A stretch of DNA of 52,086 nt from a virus, in IMG/VR virus record IMGVR_UViG_3300049740_001889, positions 1 through 52,086 of that record; one strand, 5' to 3'. Below, piece by piece: positions 1 through 8,452 of the stretch. The notes beneath the pieces are model-generated. The model had not been told where the DNA came from and ran no database searches. It saw only the letters and a list, made by a program, of their open reading frames with translations. Position numbers and translations under genes: made by a program. Position 1 is the stretch's first letter; each line of letters begins with the position of its first letter.

Positions 1-374
1 TCAGAATTCATAAATTTATTTATAGCTTCCTCGTGTTTTTCAGAACTTATGAAAGGAGAACATACAGGTGCCAGAAATATATAATCAGTATCAGTTGTTT
101 TACCAATATGACCATGAAACTCAGAATTAGAAGCTTCACTACTTGCAAAGTACTCTTCTCTTTTCTTTGTTTTTACACCATATGATTTTCCTATTTCAAT
201 CATTTCATCACAATCACTATTGACTATGATTTCATCTATATTACTAACCTTTAATAAAGTTTGTAATTTTAAATCCAATAAGGTAGTATCACCAAATGGT
301 TTAATATTTTTATTAGGTACTCTTTGAGAACCTTTACGAACTGCAACTACTGCTGTAACTTTTCCTTTTTTCAT
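1..374 (-). CDS. CMP-sugar synthetase (NeuA/KdsB-like cytidylyltransferase), C-terminus cut by window edge
   Basis: The first 124 residues are present; the rest lies beyond base 1. Reading from the ATG at 374, the N-terminus carries the signature A-V-R-K-G-S-Q-R-V-P-N-K-N, the nucleotide-binding loop of the cytidylyltransferase family that makes CMP-activated acidic sugars (CMP-Neu5Ac, CMP-legionaminate, CMP-KDO). The start overlaps the stop of the upstream dehydrogenase by 4 bases (ATGA), so the two are translationally coupled. A dehydrogenase next to a NeuA-like enzyme recalls the PtmA/PtmB pair of Campylobacter flagellin glycosylation; that parallel is inference. The sugar specificity cannot be read from this fragment. 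Family call is firm, substrate is open. Confidence 0.8.
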   Translation of the reverse strand, partial: MKKGKVTAVVAVRKGSQRVPNKNIKPFGDTTLLDLKLQTLLKVSNIDEIIVNSDCDEMIEIGKSYGVKTKKREEYFASSEASNSEFHGHIGKTTDTDYIFLAPVCSPFISSEKHEEAINKFMNS

Positions 375-1042
375 AACTGCCCTCCGTTTACATCAATTAC
401 AGAACCATTTAAATAGTTTGAAAGTTCTGAACATAAGAATACAATTGGTCCAACTTGGTCATCTATTGTACCCAATCTTCTCAATGGAATATTCTCACAT
501 AGTTTATCTTGTTCTTCTTTTGTCATTGATTCTTCTAACATAGGAGTTAGTGTTTGAGATGGACAAGTACAATTTACATGAATACCTCTTGGTCCTAGTT
601 CATGTGCAAGTTGTCTTGTTAATCCAATAATACCTGCCTTACTTGAAGTATAATGAACCCCACTTACAATACTTTTATTTCTACCTGCAATTGAAGATAC
701 GTTTACTATTCTACCTCCACTTTTCATAAGTGGTATAGATTTTTTAATTAGATAATAAAAGGAACGAAGGTTTGTATCAATTACAGAATCCCACTCATCT
801 ATTTCTATATCTTCTATTTTCTTACAAAAATTAATACCAGCAACATTGATTAAAAAATCAATATCTGTAATTGATTCGAAAAAGGAATCTATACTATTTT
901 TATCAGATATATCAACTCCCTCTGTTCTCGAAACTCGGATTACTTTTGCACCAAGTTCTTCAAACTTATCTGCTACTCCCAATCCTATTCCTTTAGAAGA
1001 ACCAACAACTACTGCTGTTTTATTTTTAAAGTTAATCTTCAT
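371..1042 (-). CDS. Short-chain dehydrogenase/reductase (FabG/PtmA-like)
   Basis: A 223-residue classical SDR. Visible are the Rossmann glycine motif (V-G-S-S-K-G-I-G, residues 13-20), the N-V-A-G element near residue 67, the catalytic Ser in V-S-S-I-A, and the Y-T-S-S-K active site near residue 131. Length is usual for the family (about 220-260). It is coupled by a 4-base overlap to the downstream CMP-sugar synthetase gene, and its start lies inside the 3' end of the upstream cupin gene. Most likely it oxidises or reduces a sugar or sugar-precursor hydroxyl for the CMP-sugar pathway; the substrate is inferred only from context. Confidence 0.85.
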   Translation of the reverse strand: MKINFKNKTAVVVGSSKGIGLGVADKFEELGAKVIRVSRTEGVDISDKNSIDSFFESITDIDFLINVAGINFCKKIEDIEIDEWDSVIDTNLRSFYYLIKKSIPLMKSGGRIVNVSSIAGRNKSIVSGVHYTSSKAGIIGLTRQLAHELGPRGIHVNCTCPSQTLTPMLEESMTKEEQDKLCENIPLRRLGTIDDQVGPIVFLCSELSNYLNGSVIDVNGGQL

Positions 1043-1457
1043 ATATGTGCTCTACATCTGGTTTTGTAATTGCTAATCTTGCGGCTGGTTTATCACCAAC
1101 TGCAGTAATCTTATGCCATGTGTTAGCTTTTACAACAATAATATCACCTTGTTTAACTCTACTAACTTCTTCTTCGATTTGCCATTCATATTCACCTTCA
1201 AGAACAACCCAACATTCATCAGCATCAGGATGATAATGTAATCTATTTCCCTCACCAGGGTTCTGTTTGATTATAACTCCACCAAATCTATCATTATAAA
1301 CTACTCGAACTGCCCAAGAATCTTTATAACCTAATTCTTTTTCTAGTGTTGGAATGTTTATTGTTTTTGGATTTTCGAACTCATGACCAGCAACTAATAA
1401 GGAATTAGTTACTCCATCATCTTTTAATACTCGTTTTACATTACTATCTTGTTTCAT
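1032..1457 (-). CDS. Cupin-fold protein, possible sugar isomerase or sugar-binding enzyme
   Basis: A single-domain cupin: the metal-binding motif H-Y-H-P-D-A-D-E (motif 1) and a later G-D-I-I-V-V-K-A-N-T-W-H (motif 2) are both present, so a metal centre is likely. A longer frame opens at 1478, but the first codons would lie within the -7 element of the promoter at 1476-1506; the ATG at 1457 (reading M-K-Q-D) gives a leader of about 12 bases, like other genes here, so I use it (141 residues). First gene of the operon that continues into the dehydrogenase and CMP-sugar synthetase. Cupins next to NeuA/SDR genes are common in nonulosonic acid loci; the reaction is not known. Confidence 0.75.
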   Translation of the reverse strand: MKQDSNVKRVLKDDGVTNSLLVAGHEFENPKTINIPTLEKELGYKDSWAVRVVYNDRFGGVIIKQNPGEGNRLHYHPDADECWVVLEGEYEWQIEEEVSRVKQGDIIVVKANTWHKITAVGDKPAARLAITKPDVEHIYED

Positions 1458-1475
1458 TCTAAGGTGTTTGTTATA

Positions 1476-1506
1476 CAAATATACGAAATTTATTTGGATT
1501 ATACAA
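1476..1506 (-). promoter_or_regulatory. Bacteroidetes-type promoter for the cupin/SDR/CMP-sugar synthetase operon
   Basis: On the minus strand: TTG (1506-1504), a 20-base spacer, then TATATTTG (1483-1476). This matches the -33/-7 pattern TTTG-N19-21-TAnnTTTG of the Bacteroidetes primary sigma factor. The TTTCG before the -7 box recurs in the other promoters of this window. Confidence 0.8.
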
Positions 1507-1513
1507 ATTTTTT

Positions 1514-3070
1514 CTACTCTACTTCCAATATTTCTTTCATTATATTGTCAATTGATACTCTATTATCATTTAAGTAAATTTCTCTTACTAAATCTTCTTG
1601 TGGTTTTTGTTTATGATTACCATTAAATTCACTTTTAACTTCATCACTTACTTTTTTAAACTTATCATCACTTAATTTCTTATAAGATTTTCTCCAACCA
1701 TCTCTAAACCAAGTGAAACCTGTAATGTGTAATTCTTTTAAATCATAACAAAGTAAATCCATTATTGCCATTGTACCTGAATTAGGTCTTGTACCTAACA
1801 TTTTTGCAACACCAATATAATAGTCAGTATCAGCACAATGAAATGATAGATTCCATTTTTTGTTTTCTTTTTCAAATGAAGTTACATCACTATAAAATGG
1901 CCTAACATACTTTGGATAAGGACAAGAAACTAAAACGTTTTTATTTTTCATTTCTTCATAAAAAATATTACCACAACATTCTGGTGATGTATGTAAACAA
2001 TGATAATGAATATCAGTTCGTGAACCTAGGTCGGATTCGAATCCTTCTTCAATTGGAAATCCTTTATTAACCCTAACTACGATATCATATCCATCTATTT
2101 CTTTTCCTTTGCCACTTCCTTCAAGAGATGGAGATGGACCAACTACAATTACTTTTTTATCTTTAAGTAATTCATTGTATTGAGAATCATACTTACCATC
2201 CTTTCTAATATCTAACCACTTATTGTATGTAAATCCTGGTGGATTTGTATTTTTATTTGGTTCTGACACAATCTCCACTCTATATTTTTCTTCTACTTTT
2301 TGTTTTAATTGACTATTTCTATCGTATTGATGTACAATTGGAAACACTTCACCTTTCTGATTTGTAATTACAAAATCATCTGTTATGATTGGTGTTGGTT
2401 CTAATAAAGTATCACCAAATTGTTCTTTTTTAATTAGAACAGTTCCAAGTTGTGTTGCTAAACCTTCTTCTTGTTTTACAAACTGAACGTTTTCTTTAAA
2501 ATGATTTAAGTTTATTAATATATTATAAGCGGCCTGGTCTGCTAATTGGTCAGGATTCGAACCCGTCTTAGACCAATGATAAATTTCTAAGAATAAATCT
2601 CGTAAGGCATACCCCTTACCAACAATAGTACCAGCACAACAAGATGTTTTATTTTGTAACCATTCCCATTCTATTGGAAATGATGTACCAGCATTTACTG
2701 TAGCCCAATCATCATCTTTAAATTTAATACATTCTGATAGAGAAAGGATTTCCTTATTCATATTTTTTTCAATCCAACTTGTTGGGTCTTTTTGAAATAT
2801 AACATCCTTTACATCTGTCCAGATTATTGTTTCATTTTGAAAGTTTTCAAGAAGTTTATAAGCATCTCGGAATCTCTGTATAATGATATGTTCTTCTAAT
2901 GTAGAACCAAATAAATCCCAACCAAATGATTTAAGATAATCAATGGTTTTCTGTGGCACATCATATACCAACATCATTTTATTTCCTCTAAACCCACTCT
3001 TTTCAATAGATTCTACATAGGGTTTAATATCAGTAGGTGAGTATTTTGTTATACAACCAAATATTATCAT
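1514..3070 (-). CDS. Two-domain glycosyltransferase with C-terminal GT29 sialyltransferase-like domain
   Basis: 518 residues in two parts. Residues about 1-250 look like a GT-A-type glycosyltransferase domain (N-terminal I-I-F-G-C-I-T, later W-T-D-V-K-D-V-I-F as a DxD-like site). Residues about 305-480 carry the hallmarks of GT29 sialyltransferases: a sialylmotif L (V-V-G-P-S-P-S-L then G-K-E-I-D-G-Y-D-I-V-V-R-V-N-K and D-L-G-S-R-T-D) and a sialylmotif S (R-P-N-S-G-T-M-A-I-M, then H-I-T-G-F-T-W-F). GT29 is best known from eukaryotes, with scattered bacterial and viral members. The start overlaps the upstream epimerase stop by 4 bases. A CMP-sugar synthetase lies about 1.1 kb downstream, in the next transcription unit, and could supply the donor. 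Target (virion, DNA or host surface) is unknown. Confidence 0.75.
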   Translation of the reverse strand: MIIFGCITKYSPTDIKPYVESIEKSGFRGNKMMLVYDVPQKTIDYLKSFGWDLFGSTLEEHIIIQRFRDAYKLLENFQNETIIWTDVKDVIFQKDPTSWIEKNMNKEILSLSECIKFKDDDWATVNAGTSFPIEWEWLQNKTSCCAGTIVGKGYALRDLFLEIYHWSKTGSNPDQLADQAAYNILINLNHFKENVQFVKQEEGLATQLGTVLIKKEQFGDTLLEPTPIITDDFVITNQKGEVFPIVHQYDRNSQLKQKVEEKYRVEIVSEPNKNTNPPGFTYNKWLDIRKDGKYDSQYNELLKDKKVIVVGPSPSLEGSGKGKEIDGYDIVVRVNKGFPIEEGFESDLGSRTDIHYHCLHTSPECCGNIFYEEMKNKNVLVSCPYPKYVRPFYSDVTSFEKENKKWNLSFHCADTDYYIGVAKMLGTRPNSGTMAIMDLLCYDLKELHITGFTWFRDGWRKSYKKLSDDKFKKVSDEVKSEFNGNHKQKPQEDLVREIYLNDNRVSIDNIMKEILEVE

Positions 3071-3918
3071 TTATCTAAACTTAAAATATATTCTCTTAAT
3101 TTATCTTTGGGTTCCCATCCCAATAGTTTTAGTGTATCATCGTTCTCTCTTAACGTTTCTCGATAGTTACCTGGTTGGTCTGGTATGTACACATGGTCAC
3201 ATCCATATCTTTCTCTAAACATCTGTGCTACATCGTTGATAGAATAATTTATTCCTGTTCCCAACTCCCAAGCATCTTCGTGTTTATTATCTACCAAACC
3301 TATTCTATATAAAGCATCTACAATATCATCTACATGAGTAAAATCTCTTCTCTGTTCACCATCACCTACAATTGTTATTGGTTCTGAATTGAAAACTTGA
3401 GTTCTCCATATTCCAAGTAATGCTGCGTAATCTCCATCAGTTGTTTCACCTGGTCCATATACATTATAAAATCTACAAACCTCTACATTAACATCAAATG
3501 TTTTTTTGTAAAGTTTACAAACTTCTTCACCTAAGTATTTGTACATAGCATATGGTGAATCCGATGGGTTGTGGTGTTTGGATGATGAACCAGCATATAC
3601 AACTTTTATATTGTTTGCTCTTGCCCATTCCATCACTGCTTGAGTTCCTTTCACATTAACCCTAAAACATTCTGTTGGGTTATCAAATGATGGTTGTATT
3701 CTACTTAATGCTGCTAGATGATAACATATATCATATTCTCCTTTGATGTATTCAATTGTTTCTATATCTGCATTTATATACTTCACACCTTCTATGTGAG
3801 TACTTCTATCACCAGTTGAGTAATCATCTAAACAAACTACTCTATTACCTTCATCTTTTAATCTTTTAATTAGATTAGAACCGATGAATCCTGCTCCGCC
3901 TGTTACTAGTATTTTCAT
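3067..3918 (-). CDS. NAD-dependent nucleotide-sugar epimerase/dehydratase (GalE-like extended SDR)
   Basis: 283 residues. The N-terminus has the G-G-A-G-F-I-G-S-N NAD-binding loop, followed by C-L-D-D-Y-S-T-G typical of UDP-hexose epimerases. The catalytic triad is visible as S-S-S-K-H near residue 110 and Y-A-M-Y-K near residue 124. R-R-D-F-T-H-V-D-D-I fits the substrate-binding region. It is joined to its neighbours by 4-base overlaps on both sides, downstream to the GT29-like enzyme and upstream to a GT2 enzyme, so it probably makes the donor sugar for one of them. Exact substrate cannot be told. Confidence 0.85.
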   Translation of the reverse strand: MKILVTGGAGFIGSNLIKRLKDEGNRVVCLDDYSTGDRSTHIEGVKYINADIETIEYIKGEYDICYHLAALSRIQPSFDNPTECFRVNVKGTQAVMEWARANNIKVVYAGSSSKHHNPSDSPYAMYKYLGEEVCKLYKKTFDVNVEVCRFYNVYGPGETTDGDYAALLGIWRTQVFNSEPITIVGDGEQRRDFTHVDDIVDALYRIGLVDNKHEDAWELGTGINYSINDVAQMFRERYGCDHVYIPDQPGNYRETLRENDDTLKLLGWEPKDKLREYILSLDK

Positions 3919-4538
3919 ATTGTTTCGTAGAATTCGTTTTGTTTTTCTTGTCTATCTATTTGTTTAGGATGATACAAACTCCATTGTTCCTCTGCGGGAA
4001 AGTTTGAGAACGTATCATAACCAGTAATAGTTTCATGTACAGGATTCATCCATCTAACTGAATCTGTTCTTTTATAGATACGAAGTTGATAATCAGGAAA
4101 GTTTACCCATCCTTTTTCATCTACGTTCCATCCCCATTTTTTGATATGTTCATCAGTTAATCCTTCTACTGTATTTACTCTTGGAACAAAAATAACATCA
4201 ACAGGATTATTTTCTAATAACTGAGGAAGGTATTCAATAAGTGCTTCATGTGGAATTTCATCTGCATCAATCTGAAATATATAATCTTTACTACAATGAG
4301 ATTTAAGATTGTTTTTAAATGATGCAAAATCTTTGTTTAAAGGAAATCCTATCACTTTATGATTAGAATGCATTTTATCCAACAAAGAAACATATCCCAT
4401 TACCTCATCAGTAACAGATGATTCATCATATTGGATTACAATTTCATCATCAGATTTAATTGTGTTTTGTAAAAAGTTTAGTAATTTTGTTATTTCTTCT
4501 AACTCATTACAAACTGTAATTGCGTATGATATGTTCAT
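3915..4538 (-). CDS. Glycosyltransferase family 2
   Basis: 207 residues with a GT-A fold. The N-terminus has I-T-V-C-N-E-L-E-E for nucleotide-sugar binding, and Q-I-D-A-D-E-I-P near residue 92 supplies the DxD metal site. Short for GT2, with only the catalytic domain and no membrane segment, so it is probably soluble. A later run of Trp and Tyr residues with the pattern G-W-V-N-F-P-D-Y-Q resembles LPS-type GT2 enzymes (WaaE/KdtX group). It overlaps the epimerase start by 4 bases. Acceptor unknown. Confidence 0.8.
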   Translation of the reverse strand: MNISYAITVCNELEEITKLLNFLQNTIKSDDEIVIQYDESSVTDEVMGYVSLLDKMHSNHKVIGFPLNKDFASFKNNLKSHCSKDYIFQIDADEIPHEALIEYLPQLLENNPVDVIFVPRVNTVEGLTDEHIKKWGWNVDEKGWVNFPDYQLRIYKRTDSVRWMNPVHETITGYDTFSNFPAEEQWSLYHPKQIDRQEKQNEFYETI

Positions 4539-4548
4539 TTTTTAAAAA

Positions 4549-5097
4549 TTAATTATCAGGTCTATCTCCAATATCAGGTGTATCGCCTATATCTTCACTT
4601 ACCTCATCTTTAATAACTGTTCTTCTAGTAGATGTATTCGAACCTTCTTTAAACAATTCTTGTAGAAAATCTTGTTCAAATCGTATTTCATATACATTTG
4701 TAATGTTATCTATTTTATATGTTCTGTAATTTTTTAATTGACGAGAATATAATTTTTGATTATTTTTTATAAAGGTTGAAAATAAACTAGCACCATCTTT
4801 AGAAAACTTTTTTAACATAAGTTCTAGTTGAAGGTCTTCTTCAATTGGTATTCTCTTATCTCTAAGTTTAGCTATTAGAGTTGTGAAATCAATAGGTCTT
4901 ATTGGATTTAGTTTAATACAATGAACCTTTTCATCAATAATACCAATTACAAAGATATACCTAGCATCATCACCACTTCTAGTTGCAGGTTGTCCACCAC
5001 GATACGTTGTGATACGATAAATATTTCTAGGTCTTATTAAGGATTTGGATACCCTTCTTTCTGGTTTTAAAAATGCTTTATACTGTCTTGTGTACAT
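4549..5097 (-). CDS. Hypothetical phage protein, 182 residues
   Basis: I do not recognise a family. The protein is basic at the N-terminus (R-P-R-N-I-Y-R-I-T-T-Y-R-G-G), has a central beta-rich stretch (Y-I-F-V-I-G-I-I) and ends in an acidic tail with the near-repeat D-I-G-D-T-P-D-I-G-D-R-P. No signal peptide, no membrane helix. It is packed between the GT2 gene (10 bases) and a GT4 gene (abutting), so it is cotranscribed with the sugar genes. The basic N-terminus with an Ile/Thr core would suit a nucleic-acid or structural role, which is only a guess. Confidence 0.6.
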   Translation of the reverse strand: MYTRQYKAFLKPERRVSKSLIRPRNIYRITTYRGGQPATRSGDDARYIFVIGIIDEKVHCIKLNPIRPIDFTTLIAKLRDKRIPIEEDLQLELMLKKFSKDGASLFSTFIKNNQKLYSRQLKNYRTYKIDNITNVYEIRFEQDFLQELFKEGSNTSTRRTVIKDEVSEDIGDTPDIGDRPDN

Positions 5098-6359
5098 TAT
5101 AGTTTGTTAATAGTTGGAAGTTTCATTTCAATATGTTTTGGTTTACTCTTAACATATTTGTCAAGTATCTCACCTAACTTACTTGTCATTTTATCTAAAC
5201 TGAAGTTTTTGTTTATGTTAGTTTTTAGTCCACTACTTTCTTTTAAATATTTTTTATAGTTTTTATGTACTTCAAATATTTTAGATGCTGCTTTTGAATA
5301 ATCCACATAGAACCATTTTGATTCTTTAAGTAGAAATTTATTAGATGCTGTTTCGTGTACGTTTTTAAGTTCACCTTCGAGGTAAACTGTATTTTCTTCT
5401 GGTAGGAAATCTTTGTACCCACTCCAATTGGAAACGATGATTGGTTTACCTGTTGTAGCAAACTCTGCAAGTGGTCTACCATAACCTTCACCTTTAGTGA
5501 ACATAACCATTGCTTTTACTTTATCATCATTATACAAATCATTTAGTTGACTTTCTTCTAAATCACCGAATACTAAATGAATAGGAGGACACTTATCCCC
5601 ATATTCTTGTGTTAATATTTTTATAGATTTTGTTATCTTTTCACGTTCTCCTACCGAAAATCCAGCATGAGATGTTTTGAGAATAAGACCTGGTTGTTGA
5701 TTTTTTGGTAATCCTTTGAAAACGGTACAGAATGTTTTTATAACCATACCTGTATCTTTTCTATCGTGTCCTAAATCTCCACCCAACCAATGACCTACAT
5801 ACAGAAAGTTAAAATCAGTATCAACGTTATCTAAAATAGATTTTGAAAGTTTACCATTAAATGTTTCTGTGTTAACTCCTTCAAATAAAACCTCAACTGG
5901 TTTTTGTAACTTCATTTCACCAACCTTTTGATTGGTGTTTTTATCCATTTTAGTATAAATTGTGTTAACTAGTGTTTCTTTTGTAAATTCAGAGGGAGTT
6001 ATAATTAAATCCATATTGTTGCCACCTTGGAGAAATTCTTGAGGTGCAACTGTTGTTTCAACTCCAGCGGTAATACCAATATTAAACTCTCCTTTTTGTT
6101 GGAATTCATTTGCAACTGAAACTTGTACAAATACTTCTGGTTTTTTATCTAAATGTGATACAATACTACTGAGTACTTTTTTACCAAAATCACTCTGAGG
6201 ATTGATTTGGTCTTGTGGAGTATTCCCCCATCTAGTTGGTACAACTTTAACATCGTATTTATCTAATTCGAATAATGATTTCAAGATATCTCTTGAATGG
6301 TCACCGTAACCACTTCTTGTTGCTACTGGTGCCTGAAATACTAATATAGGTTTATTCAT
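5097..6359 (-). CDS. Glycosyltransferase family 4 (GT-B fold)
   Basis: 420 residues. The C-terminal nucleotide-sugar-binding half is clear: F-T-K-G-E-G-Y-G-R-P-L-A-E-F-A-T-T-G-K-P followed by I-I-V-S, the E-x7-E type motif of GT4 enzymes. The N-terminal half has S-G-Y-G-D-H-S-R-D, the glycine-rich loop expected before the acceptor site. It overlaps the following small gene by 8 bases. A second GT4 gene lies 270 bases upstream; the two differ clearly in sequence and are not a recent duplication. Acceptor may be virion protein, DNA or host glycan; none can be chosen from sequence. Confidence 0.85.
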   Translation of the reverse strand: MNKPILVFQAPVATRSGYGDHSRDILKSLFELDKYDVKVVPTRWGNTPQDQINPQSDFGKKVLSSIVSHLDKKPEVFVQVSVANEFQQKGEFNIGITAGVETTVAPQEFLQGGNNMDLIITPSEFTKETLVNTIYTKMDKNTNQKVGEMKLQKPVEVLFEGVNTETFNGKLSKSILDNVDTDFNFLYVGHWLGGDLGHDRKDTGMVIKTFCTVFKGLPKNQQPGLILKTSHAGFSVGEREKITKSIKILTQEYGDKCPPIHLVFGDLEESQLNDLYNDDKVKAMVMFTKGEGYGRPLAEFATTGKPIIVSNWSGYKDFLPEENTVYLEGELKNVHETASNKFLLKESKWFYVDYSKAASKIFEVHKNYKKYLKESSGLKTNINKNFSLDKMTSKLGEILDKYVKSKPKHIEMKLPTINKL

Positions 6360-6630
6360 TTTCTAATTCTCTTAATCGGTTTTCTTCTTCGTTTCTTAAA
6401 CATCTCTCAATTGAGAGTTTTGTTAGTTTTGTAATTTCTTCTAATTTTTCTGGTTCATGTGGTGAATTATAACACTCAAATCGTGTAGTTTCGATTTCGT
6501 TATCTTGTAAAGTTAGAACATGATAATCCTCACCAAGTTCTTTCATGTTATGAATTGCTCTACGAGATTCGTTAACTTGATTGTTTGTCCAATAACCTGG
6601 TAACCTAACTATGAATATTGGTTTACTCAT
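6352..6630 (-). CDS. Hypothetical protein, 92 residues, between two glycosyltransferases
   Basis: Not recognised. N-terminus reads S-K-P-I-F-I-V-R-L-P-G-Y-W, and the C-terminal third is a charged, probably helical segment rich in Glu, Arg and Leu. Overlaps the downstream GT4 gene by 8 bases and shares one base with the upstream GT4 gene, so it is translated as part of the same unit. It may be an accessory subunit of one of the enzymes; there is no motif to support that. Confidence 0.6.
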   Translation of the reverse strand: MSKPIFIVRLPGYWTNNQVNESRRAIHNMKELGEDYHVLTLQDNEIETTRFECYNSPHEPEKLEEITKLTKLSIERCLRNEEENRLRELENE

Positions 6631-8012
6631 TATCTAATTTTGTAAACATTAAATCTTTGTTTTGGTTTCCAATTCTTAAATGTAGTTTCAATTCCATCAA
6701 CAAGAGTGTTACACATATTTGTATGATTTAATCCCATTTCACCTAAGAACGCTTCTCTACCTTTTAATCCACATTCATTTCTTTCTGTTGGTGTTTTATC
6801 ATACCAATATTTAATTGCATCTCCTACTTCATAAACATCTACCTTATCATCAATAATGTAAGGAGTTGGAAGTGAACCAACCATTGTTTGAACTCTTGGC
6901 CAAAGTGGTTTTACCCATTCACCATGAGTTAGTTTATCTTCCCAATCTCTGTAATTGTGAAGTGAACCAATTTCTTTGTAATCTTCTGCAGTTAGATATT
7001 TACCATCTAATTTAAATCCACATTGGTCTTGTAATCCACCTGTAACATTAATGATAGCTGGTGTTCCTGCCATAATCGATTCTGCAGTTACTAATCCAAA
7101 TCCTTCATTACCAGCAATGTTAATTGTACAATCTGATAAATTATATAACCAATTCAATTGTTCTTGGTTTACTCTATCTGTTGAGAATTTAATCTCACAA
7201 CCAGGTGCTATTCTATCTGCAACAGAAATTAAATCTGTACCATTTTGGTCTCTTGGATTTGTATGCATTATTAAACACACCTTATCTTTATCCTCCTCTG
7301 GTAACCCATCAACAAATTTTTTGAATCCCCAAATAACATCTGATGGTTGTTTTCTTTTGATATTTCGATTCATCCAAAATAAAACAAACTTGTAATCTTT
7401 ATCACCAAGAACTTGTTTTCTAAAATCTTGAGGTACTTCAACTGGCTTGTATGTATCAGAATTGATACCATGTGGTACATAAGATACCTGCCAATCTTCT
7501 AAGGGTTTGATTGTTTCTGAATCTAGGTTACCAACTCTACTTACGATACCATAAGTTTGTCTTGAGATACATCCTAACCAATCACAACTTTCGTAGTAAT
7601 CTCTATTGTAGTGAGGGTCTGGTAAATCATCCCATATATGATAAAATAGAATTGGAATGTTTTGTCTTAGTTCCGCTTCCATTTCATATAACCATCTCCA
7701 ATATCTTGGGTCTGTAAAGTGAAGAATTGCATCAGGTTGGTGTCTCATGATTAATTCTCTAAGAATATTAGCATCACCATAACCAGTCCAAGGAATGATT
7801 TTAAGTGAAGCATCTTCTACTCCACTTAGTTTTTTTGCATCCTCACCCAAATCTATTTCTTTACCTTTTTCAGGATGATTAACAGCTGCTCCCAACTGAA
7901 CCCAATCATATTTATCAAGAGTACCAAAAACTAATTCTTTGGATACAGTTGCTATACCTGATGACATTCTCAAATCATCAGATAATAATAGAATTTTCTT
8001 CTTTTTTGTCAT
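6630..8012 (-). CDS. Glycosyltransferase family 4 (GT-B fold)
   Basis: 460 residues. N-terminus K-K-I-L-L-L-S-D-D-L-R-M-S-S-G-I is the first beta strand and glycine loop of a GT-B enzyme; the donor-binding motif is N-E-G-F-G-L-V-T-A-E-S-I-M-A-G-T-P near residues 303-319. No signal peptide. It is the first gene of the 8012-3067 run, with a 19-base gap from the upstream small gene. Proteins of this type occur in marine T4-like phages, where DNA or virion glycosylation is suspected. Function by family only. Confidence 0.85.
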   Translation of the reverse strand: MTKKKKILLLSDDLRMSSGIATVSKELVFGTLDKYDWVQLGAAVNHPEKGKEIDLGEDAKKLSGVEDASLKIIPWTGYGDANILRELIMRHQPDAILHFTDPRYWRWLYEMEAELRQNIPILFYHIWDDLPDPHYNRDYYESCDWLGCISRQTYGIVSRVGNLDSETIKPLEDWQVSYVPHGINSDTYKPVEVPQDFRKQVLGDKDYKFVLFWMNRNIKRKQPSDVIWGFKKFVDGLPEEDKDKVCLIMHTNPRDQNGTDLISVADRIAPGCEIKFSTDRVNQEQLNWLYNLSDCTINIAGNEGFGLVTAESIMAGTPAIINVTGGLQDQCGFKLDGKYLTAEDYKEIGSLHNYRDWEDKLTHGEWVKPLWPRVQTMVGSLPTPYIIDDKVDVYEVGDAIKYWYDKTPTERNECGLKGREAFLGEMGLNHTNMCNTLVDGIETTFKNWKPKQRFNVYKIR

Positions 8013-8031
8013 TAACCTTTATTTTAAAATT

Positions 8032-8172
8032 TTAGATATTTGAAAATCTTCGTTTAGATTCCCATTGTACTTTTTTACTTTTAGCCAAGTACAACTTTTT
8101 AGAAACTAATTTATTATAGTTATCCCTTAATGAATTTAATTGTGGACCACTTGCACTACTCGTATCACTCAT
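8032..8172 (-). CDS. Small basic protein, 46 residues
   Basis: A short frame from the ATG at 8172 to the stop at 8032-8034. It is preceded by AAAGGAGAAAA, the most Shine-Dalgarno-like site near any gene in this window, 5-6 bases before the ATG, which is the main reason to accept it. The product begins M-S-D-T-S-S-A-S-G-P and ends with a basic stretch (K-S-K-K-V-Q-W-E-S-K-R-R). No known family. It fills the gap between the RHH gene and the GT4 gene. Confidence 0.6.
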   Translation of the reverse strand: MSDTSSASGPQLNSLRDNYNKLVSKKLYLAKSKKVQWESKRRFSNI

Positions 8173-8186
8173 ATTATTTTCTCCTT

Positions 8187-8381
8187 TTAAAAAGCTGAGC
8201 CGCTTTCATTTAAATTTTGATAATTATTAATTTCATTTCGAAAATCATCATCCTCAATATATTTGTTAACTGACCTGTTAACTAGTTTTTGAAGTGTAAT
8301 ATTTGAATCAAATGATATTCTTTTAAACTTTGAGTAAATATCTTTTATAATCTTTACTGTTGTTAATTTTGTATCTGCCAT
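8187..8381 (-). CDS. Ribbon-helix-helix type small DNA-binding protein
   Basis: 64 residues. The pattern is a short strand (K-L-T-T-V-K-I), then a helix (I-Y-S-K-F-K-R-I-S), a turn with S-N-I-T, and a second helix (L-Q-K-L-V-N-R-S-V-N-K-Y-I), which is the Arc/MetJ/CopG layout. An acidic tail follows. Such proteins in phages usually repress their own or neighbouring promoters. It has its own promoter (8423-8452) with doubled -7-like boxes. Target sites are unknown; the palindromic promoter variants in this window are possible candidates. Confidence 0.65.
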   Translation of the reverse strand: MADTKLTTVKIIKDIYSKFKRISFDSNITLQKLVNRSVNKYIEDDDFRNEINNYQNLNESGSAF

Positions 8382-8422
8382 AACTCTCTATTTTTTATGT
8401 TATTCTTATGTATAAATATATA

Positions 8423-8452
8423 CAAATATATAAAACAGAAAATTATCCCCAA
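8423..8452 (-). promoter_or_regulatory. Bacteroidetes-type promoter for the RHH gene
   Basis: Minus strand TTG (8452-8450), 19 bases, TATATTTG (8430-8423), with a second -7-like box TATATTTA at 8420-8413. The -33 box lies within the end of the upstream nuclease gene. Spacing is one base shorter than in the other promoters. Confidence 0.6.

Noticed and set aside
846-1233. Plus-strand open frames within the dehydrogenase and cupin genes
   Set aside because: They lie opposite strong minus-strand genes, have no family features, and every confident gene in the window is on the minus strand.
5243-5491. Second minus-strand frame inside the GT4 gene
   Set aside because: Shadow frame of low complexity; the overlapping GT4 frame has clear family motifs in the same region.
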